A stretch of DNA of 64,000 nt, taken from assembly GCF_001424485.1 (NCBI RefSeq), contig NZ_LMQC01000025.1:1-64000 (forward strand). Direction: 5' to 3'. Position 1 is the stretch's first letter; each line of letters opens with the position of its first letter. This document shows, piece by piece, positions 50,377-62,563 of the stretch. Position numbers and translations under genes: made by a program. The stretch comes from Modestobacter sp. Leaf380. Its GTDB lineage: Bacteria; Actinomycetota; Actinomycetes; Mycobacteriales; Geodermatophilaceae. The notes under the pieces are model-generated. The model worked only from the letters and a program-made list of their open reading frames with translations, was not told the origin of the DNA and did no database searches.

Positions 50377-50664
50377 CCCACGGGGCCGCGCGCCCCACCG
50401 AGTGACTCCTGAGGGGGCGCCGACACCCGTCGGACGCCCCCTCAGCCGTCGGTCGGCAGATCGCCGGGCCCGCCCCCGGGTCTCGTGCGGCGAGTGACAC
50501 GTGAGCGTGGACCACCGGCCGACGGGTCCACGCCCAGCTGTCACTCGACGGCCGGACCCGGGTGCCTCCTGCCGGGTGCGGCAGCGGTCCGAGCCCGTCC
50601 TGTCGTCGGCCGCGCCACGAGGTGCGCGGGGAGACGTGCGGGAGGGTGCAGGGCGACCGTGAGG
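50377..50664. other. Gap between convergent ctaA and ctaB with several hairpins
   Basis: Holds a terminator at 50410-50444 and a larger imperfect hairpin at 50491-50547 whose outer arms are CGAGTGACA/TGTCACTCG and inner arms GCGTGGACC/GGTCCACGC. The related strings GAGTGACTCCTGAG and GAGTGACACGTGAG at 50399 and 50492 suggest duplicated pieces. No gene. Confidence 0.6.
50410..50444. terminator. Terminator hairpin after ctaA
   Basis: A 10-bp stem (TGAGGGGGCG and complement) closed by a further five pairs, CCGAC/GTCGG, with one bulged A; 34 bases past the ctaA stop. Confidence 0.75.
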
Positions 50665-51582
50665 TCAGAGCAGGACGTCGACGGCCAGCGCGATGGACAG
50701 CAGGGTCATGTGCGTGATCGACACCGAGAACAGCCGCATCGGGCGGTCCGGGCCGCCGGCCCGGATCCGGTTGAGCCAGGCGTGGGACTCGGCCACGAAC
50801 CACAGGCCCAGCGCGACGAGGGCGACCAGCGTGATGACGCCCAGGCCCGGGGTCACCCACACCAGGGGCAGCGAGACGGCCAACGTGGCCCACGCCCACA
50901 CGACCGAGTGGCGGCCCACGGTCACCGCCCCGTCGGTCACCGTGAGCATCGGGACGCCGGCGCGGAAGTAGTCGTAGCGGTAGCGGCTGGCCAGCGCGTA
51001 GAAGTGCGGCATCTGCCAGCAGAAGACGATCGCGAAGAAGACGACGGCCGGCCAGTCCAGCGAGCCGGTGACCGCGGCCCAGCCGATGAGCACCGGGGCG
51101 GCGCCGGGGAAGCCCCCGACGACGGTGTTGTGCTTGGTCCGGCGCTTGAGGACCATCGTGTAGAGCACCGAGTAGGCCAGCACGGCCCCGGCGGTGAGCG
51201 CGGTGGCCAGCGGCGTGGTGAACACGCCCAGCACCACCAGGGACACCCAGGCCAGCAGCACCCCGAAGGTCAGCGCCGCGCGCGGGCTGATCACCCCGCT
51301 GGGGATGGGCCGGCTGCGGGTGCGCGACATCAGGCGGTCGATGTCGCGGTCGTACCAGCAGTTGATCGTGTTGGCCGCGCCCGCGGCCAGCATCCCGCCC
51401 ACCAGCGTGGCGACGACGAGACCCGTGCCCGGCCAGCCGCGGTCGGCCAGCATCATCGCCGGCAGCGTGGTGACCAGCAGCAGCTCGACCAGCTTGGGCT
51501 TGGTCAGCGAGACGTAGGCACCGACGAGGGCCAGCGGCGACGTCCGGAGCGCGGTGGTGCGGCGCTCGGCGACGGCCGTCAC
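50665..51582 (-). CDS. ctaB: Protohaem IX farnesyltransferase (haem O synthase)
   Basis: A 305-residue UbiA-family prenyltransferase with about nine helices. The first Asp-rich motif is NCWYDRDIDRLMSRTRSRP and the second site lies near RYRYDYFRAGVPML. It attaches farnesyl to haem B, giving haem O for cytochrome oxidase. The start is uncertain: I use the GTG at 51582 (VTAVAERRTT), which gives the usual family length; an in-frame GTG at 51651 would add 23 residues. Neither has a clear ribosome site. Divergent from tkt. Confidence 0.94.
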   Translation of the reverse strand: MTAVAERRTTALRTSPLALVGAYVSLTKPKLVELLLVTTLPAMMLADRGWPGTGLVVATLVGGMLAAGAANTINCWYDRDIDRLMSRTRSRPIPSGVISPRAALTFGVLLAWVSLVVLGVFTTPLATALTAGAVLAYSVLYTMVLKRRTKHNTVVGGFPGAAPVLIGWAAVTGSLDWPAVVFFAIVFCWQMPHFYALASRYRYDYFRAGVPMLTVTDGAVTVGRHSVVWAWATLAVSLPLVWVTPGLGVITLVALVALGLWFVAESHAWLNRIRAGGPDRPMRLFSVSITHMTLLSIALAVDVLL

Positions 51583-51928
51583 CGGGAGACCCCGGACGCG
51601 GGGCGCCCGCAGACGCTCGGTCGGCAGGTCAGCACGGGAGGATCCAACCACTTCGGCCGGGGGCGGGGGTTCACCCCATGGTAGCCCGGGAACACCTCGG
51701 GAACACCCCGCTACCACTAGGCTCGACACGTTGATGCTGCGTGCGCAGCGGGTAGGGCCCAGGTCGGCGACGATGCCGACGACGACGCCGCCCTCCTCCC
51801 CGACGACGGGGCGGGCGGGCGCGGGGAGACCACCCGCCGACCACGCACCGTCGTCCGCCCGGAGCGGCGGCACCACCGACGCCTCCGGACGGTCCGACGC
51901 ACGACCGACCCCGAGGAGCACGAGCCAG
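51583..51928. other. Divergent ctaB/tkt control region
   Basis: No gene. For tkt a TAGGCT -10 box is at 51718-51723. Just upstream, GGGAACACC occurs twice, at 51688 and 51699, spaced 11 bases or one helical turn, which looks like an operator for a DNA-binding protein on one face. The 200-base stretch from the -10 to the tkt ATG is Arg/Ser/Thr-rich in translation but has no supported frame. GAGGAG at 51913-51918 is the tkt ribosome site. Confidence 0.45.
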
Positions 51929-54142
<2,214 letters not shown>

Positions 54143-54169
54143 GCCGCACCCCACCACCCGTGAGTCAGC

Positions 54170-54195
54170 GGCGGGCCCCCGCGCGGGGGCCCGCC
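54170..54195. other. Strong hairpin between tkt and tal
   Basis: A perfect 11-bp stem (GGCGGGCCCCC and complement) with a GCGC loop, ending 23 bases before the tal ATG and adjoining its GGAGAGAAGG ribosome region. It may attenuate, terminate part of the transcripts, or protect the processed mRNA. Confidence 0.65.
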
Positions 54196-54218
54196 CGACC
54201 GGAGAGAAGGCACACCCC

Positions 54219-55322
54219 ATGACCCAGAACGAGAACCTGGCGAGCCTGTCCGAGGCCGGCGTCGCCGTGTGGCTGGACGACCTGTCCCGCGACCGGATCC
54301 GCAGCGGCAACCTGCAGCAGCTCGTCGACGAGCACTCCGTCGTCGGCGTCACCACGAACCCCTCGATCTTCGCCGCCGCCATCAGCGGCTCGGAGTCCTA
54401 CGACGACCAGCTGCACGCCATGGCCGTCCGCGGGGTCAGCGTCGAGGAGGCGCTGCGCACCATCACCGCCGCCGACGTCCGCGACGCCTGCGACCTGCTC
54501 GCCCCGGTCGCCCAGCGCACCGGCCGCGACGGCCGCGTCTCCCTCGAGGTCGCCCCCGGGCTGGCCCACGAGACCGACGCCACCGCCGCCGAGGCCGCCC
54601 ACCTGTGGTGGCTGGTCGACCGGCCGAACCTGTTCATCAAGATCCCGGCCACCGTCGAGGGCCTGCCGGCCATCACCGAGACGATCGCCAACGGGATCAG
54701 CGTCAACGTCACGCTGATCTTCAGCCTGGACCGCTACAAGGCCGTCATGGAGGCCTACCTGGCCGGCCTGGAGAAGCGCGCCGAGGACCCCGAGGCGTCC
54801 TTCGAGGGCATCGAGAGCGTCGCGTCCTTCTTCGTGTCCCGGGTGGACACCGAGATCGACAAGCGCCTGGACGACGCCGGTGCCGACGCCTCCCTCAAGG
54901 GCAAGGCCGGCGTCGCCAACGCGCAGCTGGCCTACCAGGCCTACGAGGAGGTGTTCTCCTCCGACCGGTGGAAGGCGCTCGAGGCGCGCGGGGCGAGCAA
55001 GCAGCGCCCGCTGTGGGCCTCGACCGGGGTCAAGAACCCCGACTACAGCGACACGCTGTACCTCTCCGAGCTCGCCGCCCCCGACACGGTGAACACCATG
55101 CCGGAGAAGACGATGCAGGCCTTCGCCGACCACGGTCAGGTGGGCCGCCCGGTCACCGGGACCTACACCGACGCCGCCGCGGTGCTGCAGTCGGTCACCG
55201 ACGCCGGCATCGACCTCGACGACGTCTTCCGCGTCCTGGAGGACGAGGCCGTGCAGAAGTTCAACGACGCCTGGGACGAGCTCACCACCTCCGTCCAGGA
55301 GCAGCTGCAGGACAAGAAGTAG
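54219..55322 (+). CDS. tal: Transaldolase
   Basis: A 367-residue pentose phosphate enzyme of the actinobacterial (TalB-like, longer) class. The Schiff-base lysine is in [15 protein letters not shown]; the opening [18 protein letters not shown] and [14 protein letters not shown] are typical. The ATG follows GGAGAGAAGG with about eight bases. In actinobacteria it is usually placed, as here, between tkt and zwf. Confidence 0.97.
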   Translation: MTQNENLASLSEAGVAVWLDDLSRDRIRSGNLQQLVDEHSVVGVTTNPSIFAAAISGSESYDDQLHAMAVRGVSVEEALRTITAADVRDACDLLAPVAQRTGRDGRVSLEVAPGLAHETDATAAEAAHLWWLVDRPNLFIKIPATVEGLPAITETIANGISVNVTLIFSLDRYKAVMEAYLAGLEKRAEDPEASFEGIESVASFFVSRVDTEIDKRLDDAGADASLKGKAGVANAQLAYQAYEEVFSSDRWKALEARGASKQRPLWASTGVKNPDYSDTLYLSELAAPDTVNTMPEKTMQAFADHGQVGRPVTGTYTDAAAVLQSVTDAGIDLDDVFRVLEDEAVQKFNDAWDELTTSVQEQLQDKK

Positions 55323-55328
55323 GACCCG

Positions 55329-55360
55329 GAGGGGCCGACGCACCGCCGCGTCGGCCCCTC
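55329..55360. terminator. Hairpin between tal and zwf (terminator or attenuator)
   Basis: A perfect 13-bp stem (GAGGGGCCGACGC and complement) with a six-base loop, directly after the tal stop and 38 bases before zwf. It should separate tkt-tal from zwf-opcA-pgl expression, at least in part. Confidence 0.7.
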
Positions 55361-55398
55361 GCCTGCACCGCCCCCACACCGTCACACCCGAGGGACAG

Positions 55399-56916
<1,518 letters not shown>

Positions 56917-56947
56917 CCCCCACCGCCCCCTGCCTGGAGACCAGCTC

Positions 56948-58087
56948 ATGAGCACCCTGTGGGACACCAACGGCTCGGCCATCGTCAAGGAGCTCGCTGC
57001 CCAGCGCCGCACCGGCGGCGCGGTGATGAGCGGGGTCGCCCTGACCCTGGTGGTCATCGCCGACGAGGACCGGGTCATCGAGGCCGAGGCGGCCGCCGCG
57101 GCCGCCGCCGAGGTGCACCCGTGCCGGCTGCTGGTCGTCGTGCGCCGCCAGGTCGCCGCGCCGTCCCCCCGGCTGGACGCCGAGGTGCTCATCGGCGGGC
57201 GCCTGGGCCCCGGTGAGGCCGTGGTCATGCGCATGTACGGCCGGCTGGGCCTGCACGCCGAGTCCGTCGTCCTGCCGCTGCTGGCCGCCGACGCCCCCGT
57301 CGTCACCTGGTGGCACGCGGCACCGCCGGACCGGATCGAGACCGACGCCCTGGGCGTCATCGCCGGCCGTCGGGTCACCGACAGCGCGATGGCCGAGGAC
57401 GCCCTGGCCGCGCTGCGAGCCCGGGCCGAGGACTTCACGCCCGGGGACACCGACCTGGCCTGGACCCGCAGCACCCCGTGGCGCTCCGCGCTGGCCTCCA
57501 CCCTGGACGCCGTCGTGGGCCGCCGGGGCGACGCCGTGCAGGTGCTCGGCGGCCACCTGGTCGGCGACCCGGAGAACCCGACCGCGCAGCTGGTGGCCGG
57601 CTGGCTGAGCTCGCGCTGCGGTTGCGCCGTGGACATCGAGCCCGGCCCCCGCAGGACCGGGTCCAAGGGCATCGACACCATCGTGCTGCGGCTGGACCGC
57701 GACGAGGAGGTGCGGCTGCAGGACGACCGCAAGGGCGGCGTCGTCATCAGCCAGCCCTTCCGGCCGGACTCCACGGTGGCCCTGCCCAAGCGCAGTCTCG
57801 GCGAGCTCCTGGGTGAGGAGATGCGCCGGCTGGACACCGACGAGCCCTACCGCGAGGCACTCGAGGCGGCCACCGGCGTCACCGGCCTGGCCGACCGCCC
57901 GGCCACCCGGGAGCACCGGTGGTTCGACCCGATGCGGCCGGCCGGTCCGCCCGCCCCGCAGGTGCCCGACGACTCCACCGAGGACGACGAGGTCGCCCAG
58001 ACCGGCACCACCGGCGACGACGACGGCGGCGACGACTCCCCGTCGGACGTCCCGGCCCCGGACGACACGGCGCAGGCGCAGTCGTGA
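56948..58087 (+). CDS. opcA: Glucose-6-phosphate dehydrogenase assembly protein OpcA
   Basis: A 379-residue protein of the OpcA family, which is needed for proper G6PDH assembly in cyanobacteria and redox control in actinobacteria. Core: MSTLWDTNGSAIVKELAAQR, then VLPLLAADAPVVTWWHA and GGVVISQPFRPDSTVALPKR. The last 45 residues form an acidic disordered tail, absent in many orthologues. ATG with GGAG eight bases before. Its stop overlaps the pgl start (GTGA). Confidence 0.95.
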   Translation: MSTLWDTNGSAIVKELAAQRRTGGAVMSGVALTLVVIADEDRVIEAEAAAAAAAEVHPCRLLVVVRRQVAAPSPRLDAEVLIGGRLGPGEAVVMRMYGRLGLHAESVVLPLLAADAPVVTWWHAAPPDRIETDALGVIAGRRVTDSAMAEDALAALRARAEDFTPGDTDLAWTRSTPWRSALASTLDAVVGRRGDAVQVLGGHLVGDPENPTAQLVAGWLSSRCGCAVDIEPGPRRTGSKGIDTIVLRLDRDEEVRLQDDRKGGVVISQPFRPDSTVALPKRSLGELLGEEMRRLDTDEPYREALEAATGVTGLADRPATREHRWFDPMRPAGPPAPQVPDDSTEDDEVAQTGTTGDDDGGDDSPSDVPAPDDTAQAQS

Positions 58088-58890
58088 GCCAGGAGTCCCC
58101 CGGCGAGCAGGTCGACGACGCCCTGGAGGCAGCCGGCCTGCCCACGCCCGACGTGGTCGTCGAGCCCGACGCCGACCGGCTGGCGCGTGCGGTCGCCTCG
58201 GCCCTGGTGGCCCGCTTGGCCGCCGCCCAGGCCGTGCACGGCAGCGCCTCGGTGGTGCTGACCGGTGGCGGCATCGGCACCGCGGTGCTCCGCGAGGTGG
58301 CCGCCCTGGCCGTCGAGCCCGAGGCCTCGGTCGTCGACTGGACGGCGGTCGACGTCTGGTGGGGCGACGAGCGCTGGGTGCCCGCCGACGACGACGAGCG
58401 CAACGAGAAGGGCGCCCGGGCGGCGCTGCTGGACGTCGTCGGGGTGCCTGCCGGGCGGGTGCACGCCATCCCGGCCTCCGACGCGGGCTTCGCCGAGCCG
58501 GAGGAGGCCGCTGCGGCCTACGCCGACGAGCTGGCCGCGTCCGGTGACGGCGGGCCGCCCCGTATCGACGTGCTGATGCTGGGCATGGGGCCTGAGGGCC
58601 ACGTGGCCTCGATCTTCCCCGACTCCCCCGCGGCCACCGACAGCCGGACCGTCGTCGCCGTGCGGGACTGCCCGAAGCCGCCGCCGACCCGGGTCAGCCT
58701 GGGCTTCGCGGCGATCAACGCGGCCGAGGAGGTCTGGCTGCTGGTCTCCGGTGAGGGCAAGGCCGAGGCCGTCGGGCGTGCGCTCACCGGTGGTCTGAGC
58801 GGCGTGGAGCTCCCCGCGGCCGGGGTGCACGGCACCCGGGCCACCCGCTGGCTGCTGGACGCCGACGCCGCCTCCCAGCTGCCCCGCTGA
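58084..58890 (+). CDS. pgl: 6-phosphogluconolactonase
   Basis: A 268-residue hydrolase of the DevB/SOL type opening 6-phosphogluconolactone. Seen: SVVLTGGGIGTAVLREVA, VDWTAVDVWWGDERWVP, the catalytic-site segment LGMGPEGHVASIFPDSPA, and VWLLVSGEGKAEAV. GTG start overlapping the opcA stop. It is the last gene of the pentose phosphate cluster and is followed by a strong terminator. Confidence 0.96.
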   Translation: MSQESPGEQVDDALEAAGLPTPDVVVEPDADRLARAVASALVARLAAAQAVHGSASVVLTGGGIGTAVLREVAALAVEPEASVVDWTAVDVWWGDERWVPADDDERNEKGARAALLDVVGVPAGRVHAIPASDAGFAEPEEAAAAYADELAASGDGGPPRIDVLMLGMGPEGHVASIFPDSPAATDSRTVVAVRDCPKPPPTRVSLGFAAINAAEEVWLLVSGEGKAEAVGRALTGGLSGVELPAAGVHGTRATRWLLDADAASQLPR

Positions 58891-58895
58891 CACAG

Positions 58896-58932
58896 CACCG
58901 GCCCGGCACCCCCGAGGGGTGCCGGGCCGGTG
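58896..58932. terminator. Bidirectional terminator between pgl and rbpA
   Basis: A perfect 17-bp stem (CACCGGCCCGGCACCCC and complement) with a three-base loop, between convergent genes ending at 58890 and 58944. Confidence 0.88.
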
Positions 58933-58943
58933 GCGTCCGCGGC

Positions 58944-59285
58944 TCAGGCGCCGCGGCGGGCCCGGAGCCGGGTGAGCGCCTCCTCGAGGAGGGCGTCGCC
59001 GTCGGCGTCCGAGCGGCGTTCCCGCACGTAGGCCAGGTGCGTCTTGTAGGGCTCGTTGCGGGGGGCCGGCGGCGGGTTCGCCTCGTCCTGTCCGGCGGGG
59101 AGCCCACAGCGCGGGCAGTCCCAGGTCTCGGGGACCTCGACGTCGCACGCGAACGCGATGCGGGTGTCGTGCTTGTTCGCGCACCAGAAGACGACCCGGG
59201 TGCGTGGCGCGGACTCACCCCGCTCCGACTCGCCCATCGGACCCGCCCCGACCCGGCTGCCCCGGATCGCGTTTCCACCAGCCAC
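58944..59285 (-). CDS. rbpA: RNA polymerase-binding protein RbpA
   Basis: A 113-residue actinobacterial transcription factor that binds RNA polymerase and the primary sigma factor and stabilises the open complex. It has the AIRGSRVGAG start, two cysteine pairs (WCANKHDTRIAFAC and WDCPRCG), and the C-terminal sigma-interaction region KTHLAYVRERRSDADGDALLEEALTRL. GTG at 59285 with AGGGGG five bases upstream. A TAGACT -10 box lies at 59347-59352 on the same strand. Its presence by itself marks the organism as actinobacterial. Confidence 0.94.
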   Translation of the reverse strand: MAGGNAIRGSRVGAGPMGESERGESAPRTRVVFWCANKHDTRIAFACDVEVPETWDCPRCGLPAGQDEANPPPAPRNEPYKTHLAYVRERRSDADGDALLEEALTRLRARRGA

Positions 59286-59481
59286 GAACGCCCCCTGCCA
59301 TCGAACCCGACACCGGACGGCGACCCCCGAGACCACCGTTGGGCCGCAGTCTAGGGCTCTCAGGCGACGCTCAGGTCACCGTCCGGTCACTGTTCCCGCT
59401 GGTCAGACGCGTGGTGTGCGACCGGATGGCAGGCGATGGGACGGATCCGTGCCGTTTCTGCAGGTGGGGCGGGTGGTGCAC

Positions 59482-59715
59482 TCAGACCTTGAGCAGGATG
59501 CCCAGCGCGACGATGCAGACGGTCCACACGGCGCCGGTGAAGACGGTCAGCCGGTTGAGGTTCTTCTCCACCACGGAGGACCCCGACAGCGACGACGACG
59601 CGGCGCCACCGAACATCGAGGAGAGGCCGCCGCCCTTGCCGCGGTGCAGCAGGATCAGCACGATCAGCAGCAGGCTGGTGAGGGTGAGCAGCACGTTGAG
59701 CACGATCTCGATCAC
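59482..59715 (-). CDS. secG: Preprotein translocase subunit SecG
   Basis: A 77-residue membrane protein with two helices (about 2-22 and 52-75) joined by the conserved loop LHRGKGGGLSSMFGGAASSS. It assists SecYEG. An ATG at 59721 sits immediately after AGGAG and would have no spacing; the GTG at 59715 has six bases, so I prefer it, which removes two residues. Standard neighbour of tpiA in actinobacteria, here separated by a lipoprotein gene. Confidence 0.93.
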   Translation of the reverse strand: MIEIVLNVLLTLTSLLLIVLILLHRGKGGGLSSMFGGAASSSLSGSSVVEKNLNRLTVFTGAVWTVCIVALGILLKV

Positions 59716-59859
59716 GGTCATCTCCTGTCCCGTTGCGCACGGGGTCCGTCTGTCACCCCGGGGTCGGGCGGGGAGTCGGGCTCGGGTCCGTCGGACGCCG
59801 GGCCACTCGACTCGTCAGCCTAACGGACGTCCGGCCCGCTCCCCTGCCGGCCGACGCGG

Positions 59860-61707
59860 TCAGTCGTCGCCGACGCCCACCGTCGCCACGTCGTATCCGC
59901 CGAAGGGCTGCATGACGACCCCGTTGCGCAGCCGCTGACCGGCCAGCAGCTGCACCCGGTTCTCCGCCAGCGGCACGTAGGCGGCGGTGGCCTGCGCGAG
60001 CTGCGCGACCTGACGCCAGGCATCGAGGGCGGCAGCCGGGTCCGGCGCCGCGACCGCGGCGTCGATGGCGGCGTTGACCCCGGGGTCGTCGAGCAGCGCG
60101 TAGTTGGCGTTGCCGGCGGTGGTCTGGATCGCCCGGCCGTCGACCAGCGGGCGCAGGAACGACGCCGGGGTCGGGAAGTCCGCACCGTAGATGGCCAGCA
60201 CCAGGCCGTAGCCGGCGCCGCTGACCGCCGCGGGCAGCCCGATGCCGGTGGAGTAGTAGGTCGTCGGGTCCAGCGGGGCCAGGGTGACCACGATGCCGAC
60301 CTCGGCGAGCGCGGTGACCAGGGAGTCGGCGACCGCCAGGCTCATCGGCACGTCGGCCACGGCCATCGTCACCGGGAAGCCGTCGGGCTGTCCGCACGCT
60401 GCCAGCGCGGTCCGGGCGGCGTCGGGGTCGGCGGCCGGGTCGGGGTCCTCCGGAGCGCCGGCGAGCACCCGGGGCCACAGCTGGGAGGTGCGGACGGCGC
60501 CACCGGACCCACCCAGCGCCTCCTGCACCGCGACCCGGTCGACGGCGGCGGCCACCGCTGCCCGGCAGGACGGGTCGGTCATCGGCGCCACCGTCGTCGG
60601 CATCGACAGGACCCGGATGGAGCCCGTGGTCAGGTCGTCGACCCGGTCGGTGAGCCCGTCGTCCCCCGTGCCGTCGCCGAACCGGGTGGTGGTCGCCTCC
60701 TGCACCCCGCTGCCGGACAGGTCTGCGTCCGCGGACCCGGCCAGCAGGGCCTGGTCCCGCTCGAGGCCGGTCATCCCGGTGCGCACCACGACCTGGTCGG
60801 GCAGGGCCGTGCGCACCGGGTCGCTGGCCTGGTCCCAGGCCGCGTTGCGGTCCAGCACGATGCCGGTCTGGGCGTCCACCGAGGTGAGGGCGTAGGGACC
60901 CGACGACACCGGGTCGTTGCCGTAGTCGGCCCCGGTGTCGGCCTCGATCGGCACCGGGCTGGAGGACGGCAGCGCCAGCACGAACGGGAAGTCCGGGTAG
61001 GGCCGGGACAGCGTGAAGACGATCGTGGCGTCGTCGGGGGTGGCGATGGAGGCCAGTCCCAGCTTGTCCGGCGTCTCGTCCTGGTAGGGGCCGGCGTACT
61101 GGCTGGTCGGGTCCAGCAGGTCCAGCACGTCGTTGGGTCCCCCGCTGACCACGTCCACGGCGAAGGACCGCTCGATGCCGTACTTGAGGTCGCGGCTGGT
61201 GATCGGCCGGCCGGTCTCGAAGGTGCTGCCCGGACGCAGGGTGAACGTCCAGGTCACCCCGCCGTCGGGGCTGCTGCCCAGGTCGGTGGCCAGGTCCGGG
61301 ACCAGCTCGTCGGTGCGGCCGGGTTCGGAGGAGTACGTGACCAGGGTGCGGACGTAGAGCCGCATCAGGTTCCACACGCCCGGCACGTAGGAACGCTGGG
61401 GGTCCAGGCTGTCGACCTGGCTGGTCACCAGACGCAGCGTGCCGCCGCGCTCGTCGGAGGGTGCCCGGACCCCGTCGAGCCCGCCGTCGGCGGCCCCGCT
61501 CTGGGTGGGCACCGCCGCGTCCGGCTCACCGTCGGCGCTGCACCCGGCGACCAGGGCCAGCAGCAGCAGGACCGCGACCACCAGCCGGCCCGGCGCCGCA
61601 CGACGACGGGGCGCCGCACCGGGGGTCCCGGTGCGACGCCCCGTCGGGGTGCCGTCCGACAGCCCCGTCCCGGGGCTGCGGTGCGTGCTGGTGGTGCGGG
61701 CTCTCAC
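59860..61707 (-). CDS. Oligopeptide-type ABC substrate-binding lipoprotein (SBP_bac_5), orphan
   Basis: A 615-residue extracytoplasmic binding protein. A long basic Arg/Pro/Thr-rich N-terminus precedes the hydrophobic core and lipobox LALVAGC (Cys56). The SBP_bac_5 domain follows: GGTLRLVTSQVDSLDPQRSY, ATDLGSSPDGGVTWTFTLRP, SRDLKYGIERSF and IVFTLSRPYPDFPFVLALP. It should bind peptides or other solutes for an ABC importer, but no permease or ATPase genes are here. The GTG at 61707 is a guess, with GGAGGA eleven bases away. It interrupts the usual tpiA-secG pairing. Confidence 0.87.
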   Translation of the reverse strand: MRARTTSTHRSPGTGLSDGTPTGRRTGTPGAAPRRRAAPGRLVVAVLLLLALVAGCSADGEPDAAVPTQSGAADGGLDGVRAPSDERGGTLRLVTSQVDSLDPQRSYVPGVWNLMRLYVRTLVTYSSEPGRTDELVPDLATDLGSSPDGGVTWTFTLRPGSTFETGRPITSRDLKYGIERSFAVDVVSGGPNDVLDLLDPTSQYAGPYQDETPDKLGLASIATPDDATIVFTLSRPYPDFPFVLALPSSSPVPIEADTGADYGNDPVSSGPYALTSVDAQTGIVLDRNAAWDQASDPVRTALPDQVVVRTGMTGLERDQALLAGSADADLSGSGVQEATTTRFGDGTGDDGLTDRVDDLTTGSIRVLSMPTTVAPMTDPSCRAAVAAAVDRVAVQEALGGSGGAVRTSQLWPRVLAGAPEDPDPAADPDAARTALAACGQPDGFPVTMAVADVPMSLAVADSLVTALAEVGIVVTLAPLDPTTYYSTGIGLPAAVSGAGYGLVLAIYGADFPTPASFLRPLVDGRAIQTTAGNANYALLDDPGVNAAIDAAVAAPDPAAALDAWRQVAQLAQATAAYVPLAENRVQLLAGQRLRNGVVMQPFGGYDVATVGVGDD

Positions 61708-61753
61708 GGGTGACTCGGTCCTCCGGGTGGCTGGCCGGCCACCCGGCGACGGG

Positions 61754-62563
61754 TCAGCGGCTCTCGGCTGCGGTGCGGCAGATCGAGGAGAACTCGTCGG
61801 CGTCCAGGCTCGCGCCACCGACCAGTGCCCCGTCGACGTCCGGTCCGGCGAGGATGCCGGCGGTGTTGCCCGCCTTCACCGAACCCCCGTAGAGGATACG
61901 GACGACGTCCGCCGTCTCCCGGCCATGACGCTCGGCGAGCCGGGCCCGGATGGCCCCGCACACCTCCTGCGCGTCGTCGGGGGTCGCGACCTCGCCGGTG
62001 CCGATGGCCCACACGGGCTCGTAGGCGATGACGATGCCGGCGACCGTGGCCGCGTCCAGGCCCTCGAGCGCGGCGTCGACCTGGGCGGTGGTGTGCGGGA
62101 CGTGCTCGCCGGCCTTGCGGACGTCGAGCCCCTCCCCCACGCACAGGATCGGCACCAGGCCGTGGTCCAGCGCCTTGCGGACCTTGCTCGCCACGACCTC
62201 GTCGGTCTCGGCGTGCAGGGCCCGGCGCTCGGAGTGCCCGACCACGACGTAGGTGCAGCCCAGCGCGGCCAGCTGGGAACCGCTGACCTCGCCGGTGTAG
62301 GCACCCGAGTCCTGGGTGGACAGGTCCTGGGCGCCGAAGCCGATCTCCAGCTTGTCGCCCTGCACGAGCGTCTGCACGCTGCGCAGCGCCGTGAACGGCG
62401 GGACGACGACGACCTCGGCGGCCTCGAGCTCGGGCTCCTTCAACGTGAAGGCGACCTTCTGCACCAGGCCGATGGCCTCCAGGTGGGTCAGGTGCATCTT
62501 CCAGTTGCCGGCGATGAGCGGGCGGCGCCCCTCGTAGACCTTCCCGGCTTTGGTGCGGGCCAT
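61754..62563 (-). CDS. tpiA: Triosephosphate isomerase
   Basis: A 269-residue glycolytic enzyme interconverting dihydroxyacetone phosphate and glyceraldehyde-3-phosphate. GNWKMH carries the substrate lysine, GHSERR the catalytic histidine, [10 protein letters not shown] the catalytic glutamate and the start of the mobile loop. ATG shares a base with the pgk stop (TGATG), so it is coupled to pgk. Confidence 0.97.
   Translation of the reverse strand: MARTKAGKVYEGRRPLIAGNWKMHLTHLEAIGLVQKVAFTLKEPELEAAEVVVVPPFTALRSVQTLVQGDKLEIGFGAQDLSTQDSGAYTGEVSGSQLAALGCTYVVVGHSERRALHAETDEVVASKVRKALDHGLVPILCVGEGLDVRKAGEHVPHTTAQVDAALEGLDAATVAGIVIAYEPVWAIGTGEVATPDDAQEVCGAIRARLAERHGRETADVVRILYGGSVKAGNTAGILAGPDVDGALVGGASLDADEFSSICRTAAESR

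Noticed and set aside
51699-51733. SigR/SigH-type promoter for tkt from GGGAAC
   Set aside because: The GTT is 25 bases away rather than 18; the GGGAACACC pair is better explained as a direct repeat.
59340-59410. SigR-type promoter (GGGAAC...GTT) for rbpA
   Set aside because: GGGAAC occurs on the minus strand but no GTT lies at the required 18-base spacing; the TAGACT box nearer to rbpA is a better candidate.
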